From Flavobacterium sangjuense (lineage in GTDB: Bacteria > Bacteroidota > Bacteroidia > Flavobacteriales > Flavobacteriaceae), in the NCBI RefSeq assembly GCF_004797125.1, contig NZ_CP038810.1, positions 310,001 to 374,000 on the forward strand: DNA of 64,000 bases, read 5' to 3'. Below the pieces are notes generated by a model. It was not told where the DNA came from. It did no database searches and worked only from the letters and a program-made list of their open reading frames with translations. The translations under genes were made by a program, and so were the position numbers. Below are positions 63,896 through 64,000 of this stretch, piece after piece; the stretch's first letter is position 1; every line of letters starts with the position of its first letter.

Positions 63896-64000
63896 TTAAT
63901 AGTGGCACTTACCACATTCAGTTCCTCCCATTTGTGCAGCAGTCAATTTGTCTACTCCATATCGTTTAGAAAGTTCTTCGTGAATTTTAGTGTAATAAGC
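63896..64000 (-). CDS. actA: Alternative complex III multiheme cytochrome ActA, C-terminal end (truncated by window)
   Basis: Only the last 34 residues are in the window: AYYTKIHEELSKRYG, then a stretch ending GTECGKCHY at the stop codon. The CGKCH heme-c site sits one residue before the C-terminus. Position upstream of actB matches the actABCDEF order of Bacteroidota, where ActA is a pentaheme cytochrome c. The rest of the gene, including the start and the operon promoter, is beyond the window edge. Confidence 0.85.
   Translation of the reverse strand, partial: AYYTKIHEELSKRYGVDKLTAAQMGGTECGKCHY

Overview
The window is a chromosomal segment of a low-GC member of the Bacteroidota, most likely Flavobacterium or a close relative. 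The evidence is the gene content: a SprA/RemB gliding and type IX secretion locus, a PorP/SprF protein, an alternative complex III operon, DUF6089, DUF4403 and DUF2797 proteins. Bacteroidota-type promoter -7 boxes (TAnnTTTG) also recur in front of genes, and Shine-Dalgarno sequences are mostly absent. No tRNA, rRNA, CRISPR array, prophage, transposase or defence island was seen. This is mainly a housekeeping region.

Layout. 1-6.3 kb: the 3' part of an AsmA-like gene, a DUF2797 protein, a GH3-family adenylating enzyme and an outer-membrane TonB-dependent-type receptor. 6.3-11.8 kb (minus): clpX, clpP, trigger factor, a small membrane protein, an alpha/beta hydrolase and pdxJ. The intergenic spaces around clpP carry short tandem repeats and a structured repeat element. 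11.9-20.2 kb (plus): an envelope biogenesis run of CBS protein, nadK, DUF6089, uppS, bamA, two Skp/OmpH chaperones and murI. 20.3-31.5 kb: gamma carbonic anhydrase, a lone PorP/SprF, a Nfu-type iron-sulfur carrier, a DUF255 thioredoxin-fold protein, an LEA-like protein, MscS, tsaB, an adaptor/TolC efflux pair and a DUF4403 lipoprotein.

31.5-36.8 kb (minus): a cytochrome oxidase assembly and accessory cluster with cyoE, two subunit III proteins, subunit IV, a cysteine-free Sco-like protein, a true Sco, DUF420 and a small cysteine-motif membrane protein. 36.9-47.8 kb (minus): the gliding/T9SS locus ruvA-sprA-gcvH-vanZ-remB. 47.9-53.6 kb (minus): maeB, then ruvB-P450-queG. 53.7-64 kb (minus): the 3' end of actA, then actB-actC-actD-actE-actF and oxidase subunits II and I, i.e. 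quinol:cytochrome c reductase plus aa3-type oxidase. The two respiratory clusters together would build an ACIII-oxidase supercomplex; its oxidase genes are split by about 17 kb.

No clearly new multi-gene system was found. The best leads are a histidine-rich insertion in ActF, a Sco paralog without copper-binding cysteines, a TonB-like domain at the front of RemB, a small oxidase-cluster protein whose N-terminus looks repeat-derived, a structured intergenic element next to clpP, and a P450 embedded in a ruvB-queG operon. Assignments rest on reading the sequence and on family knowledge; no database search was run.
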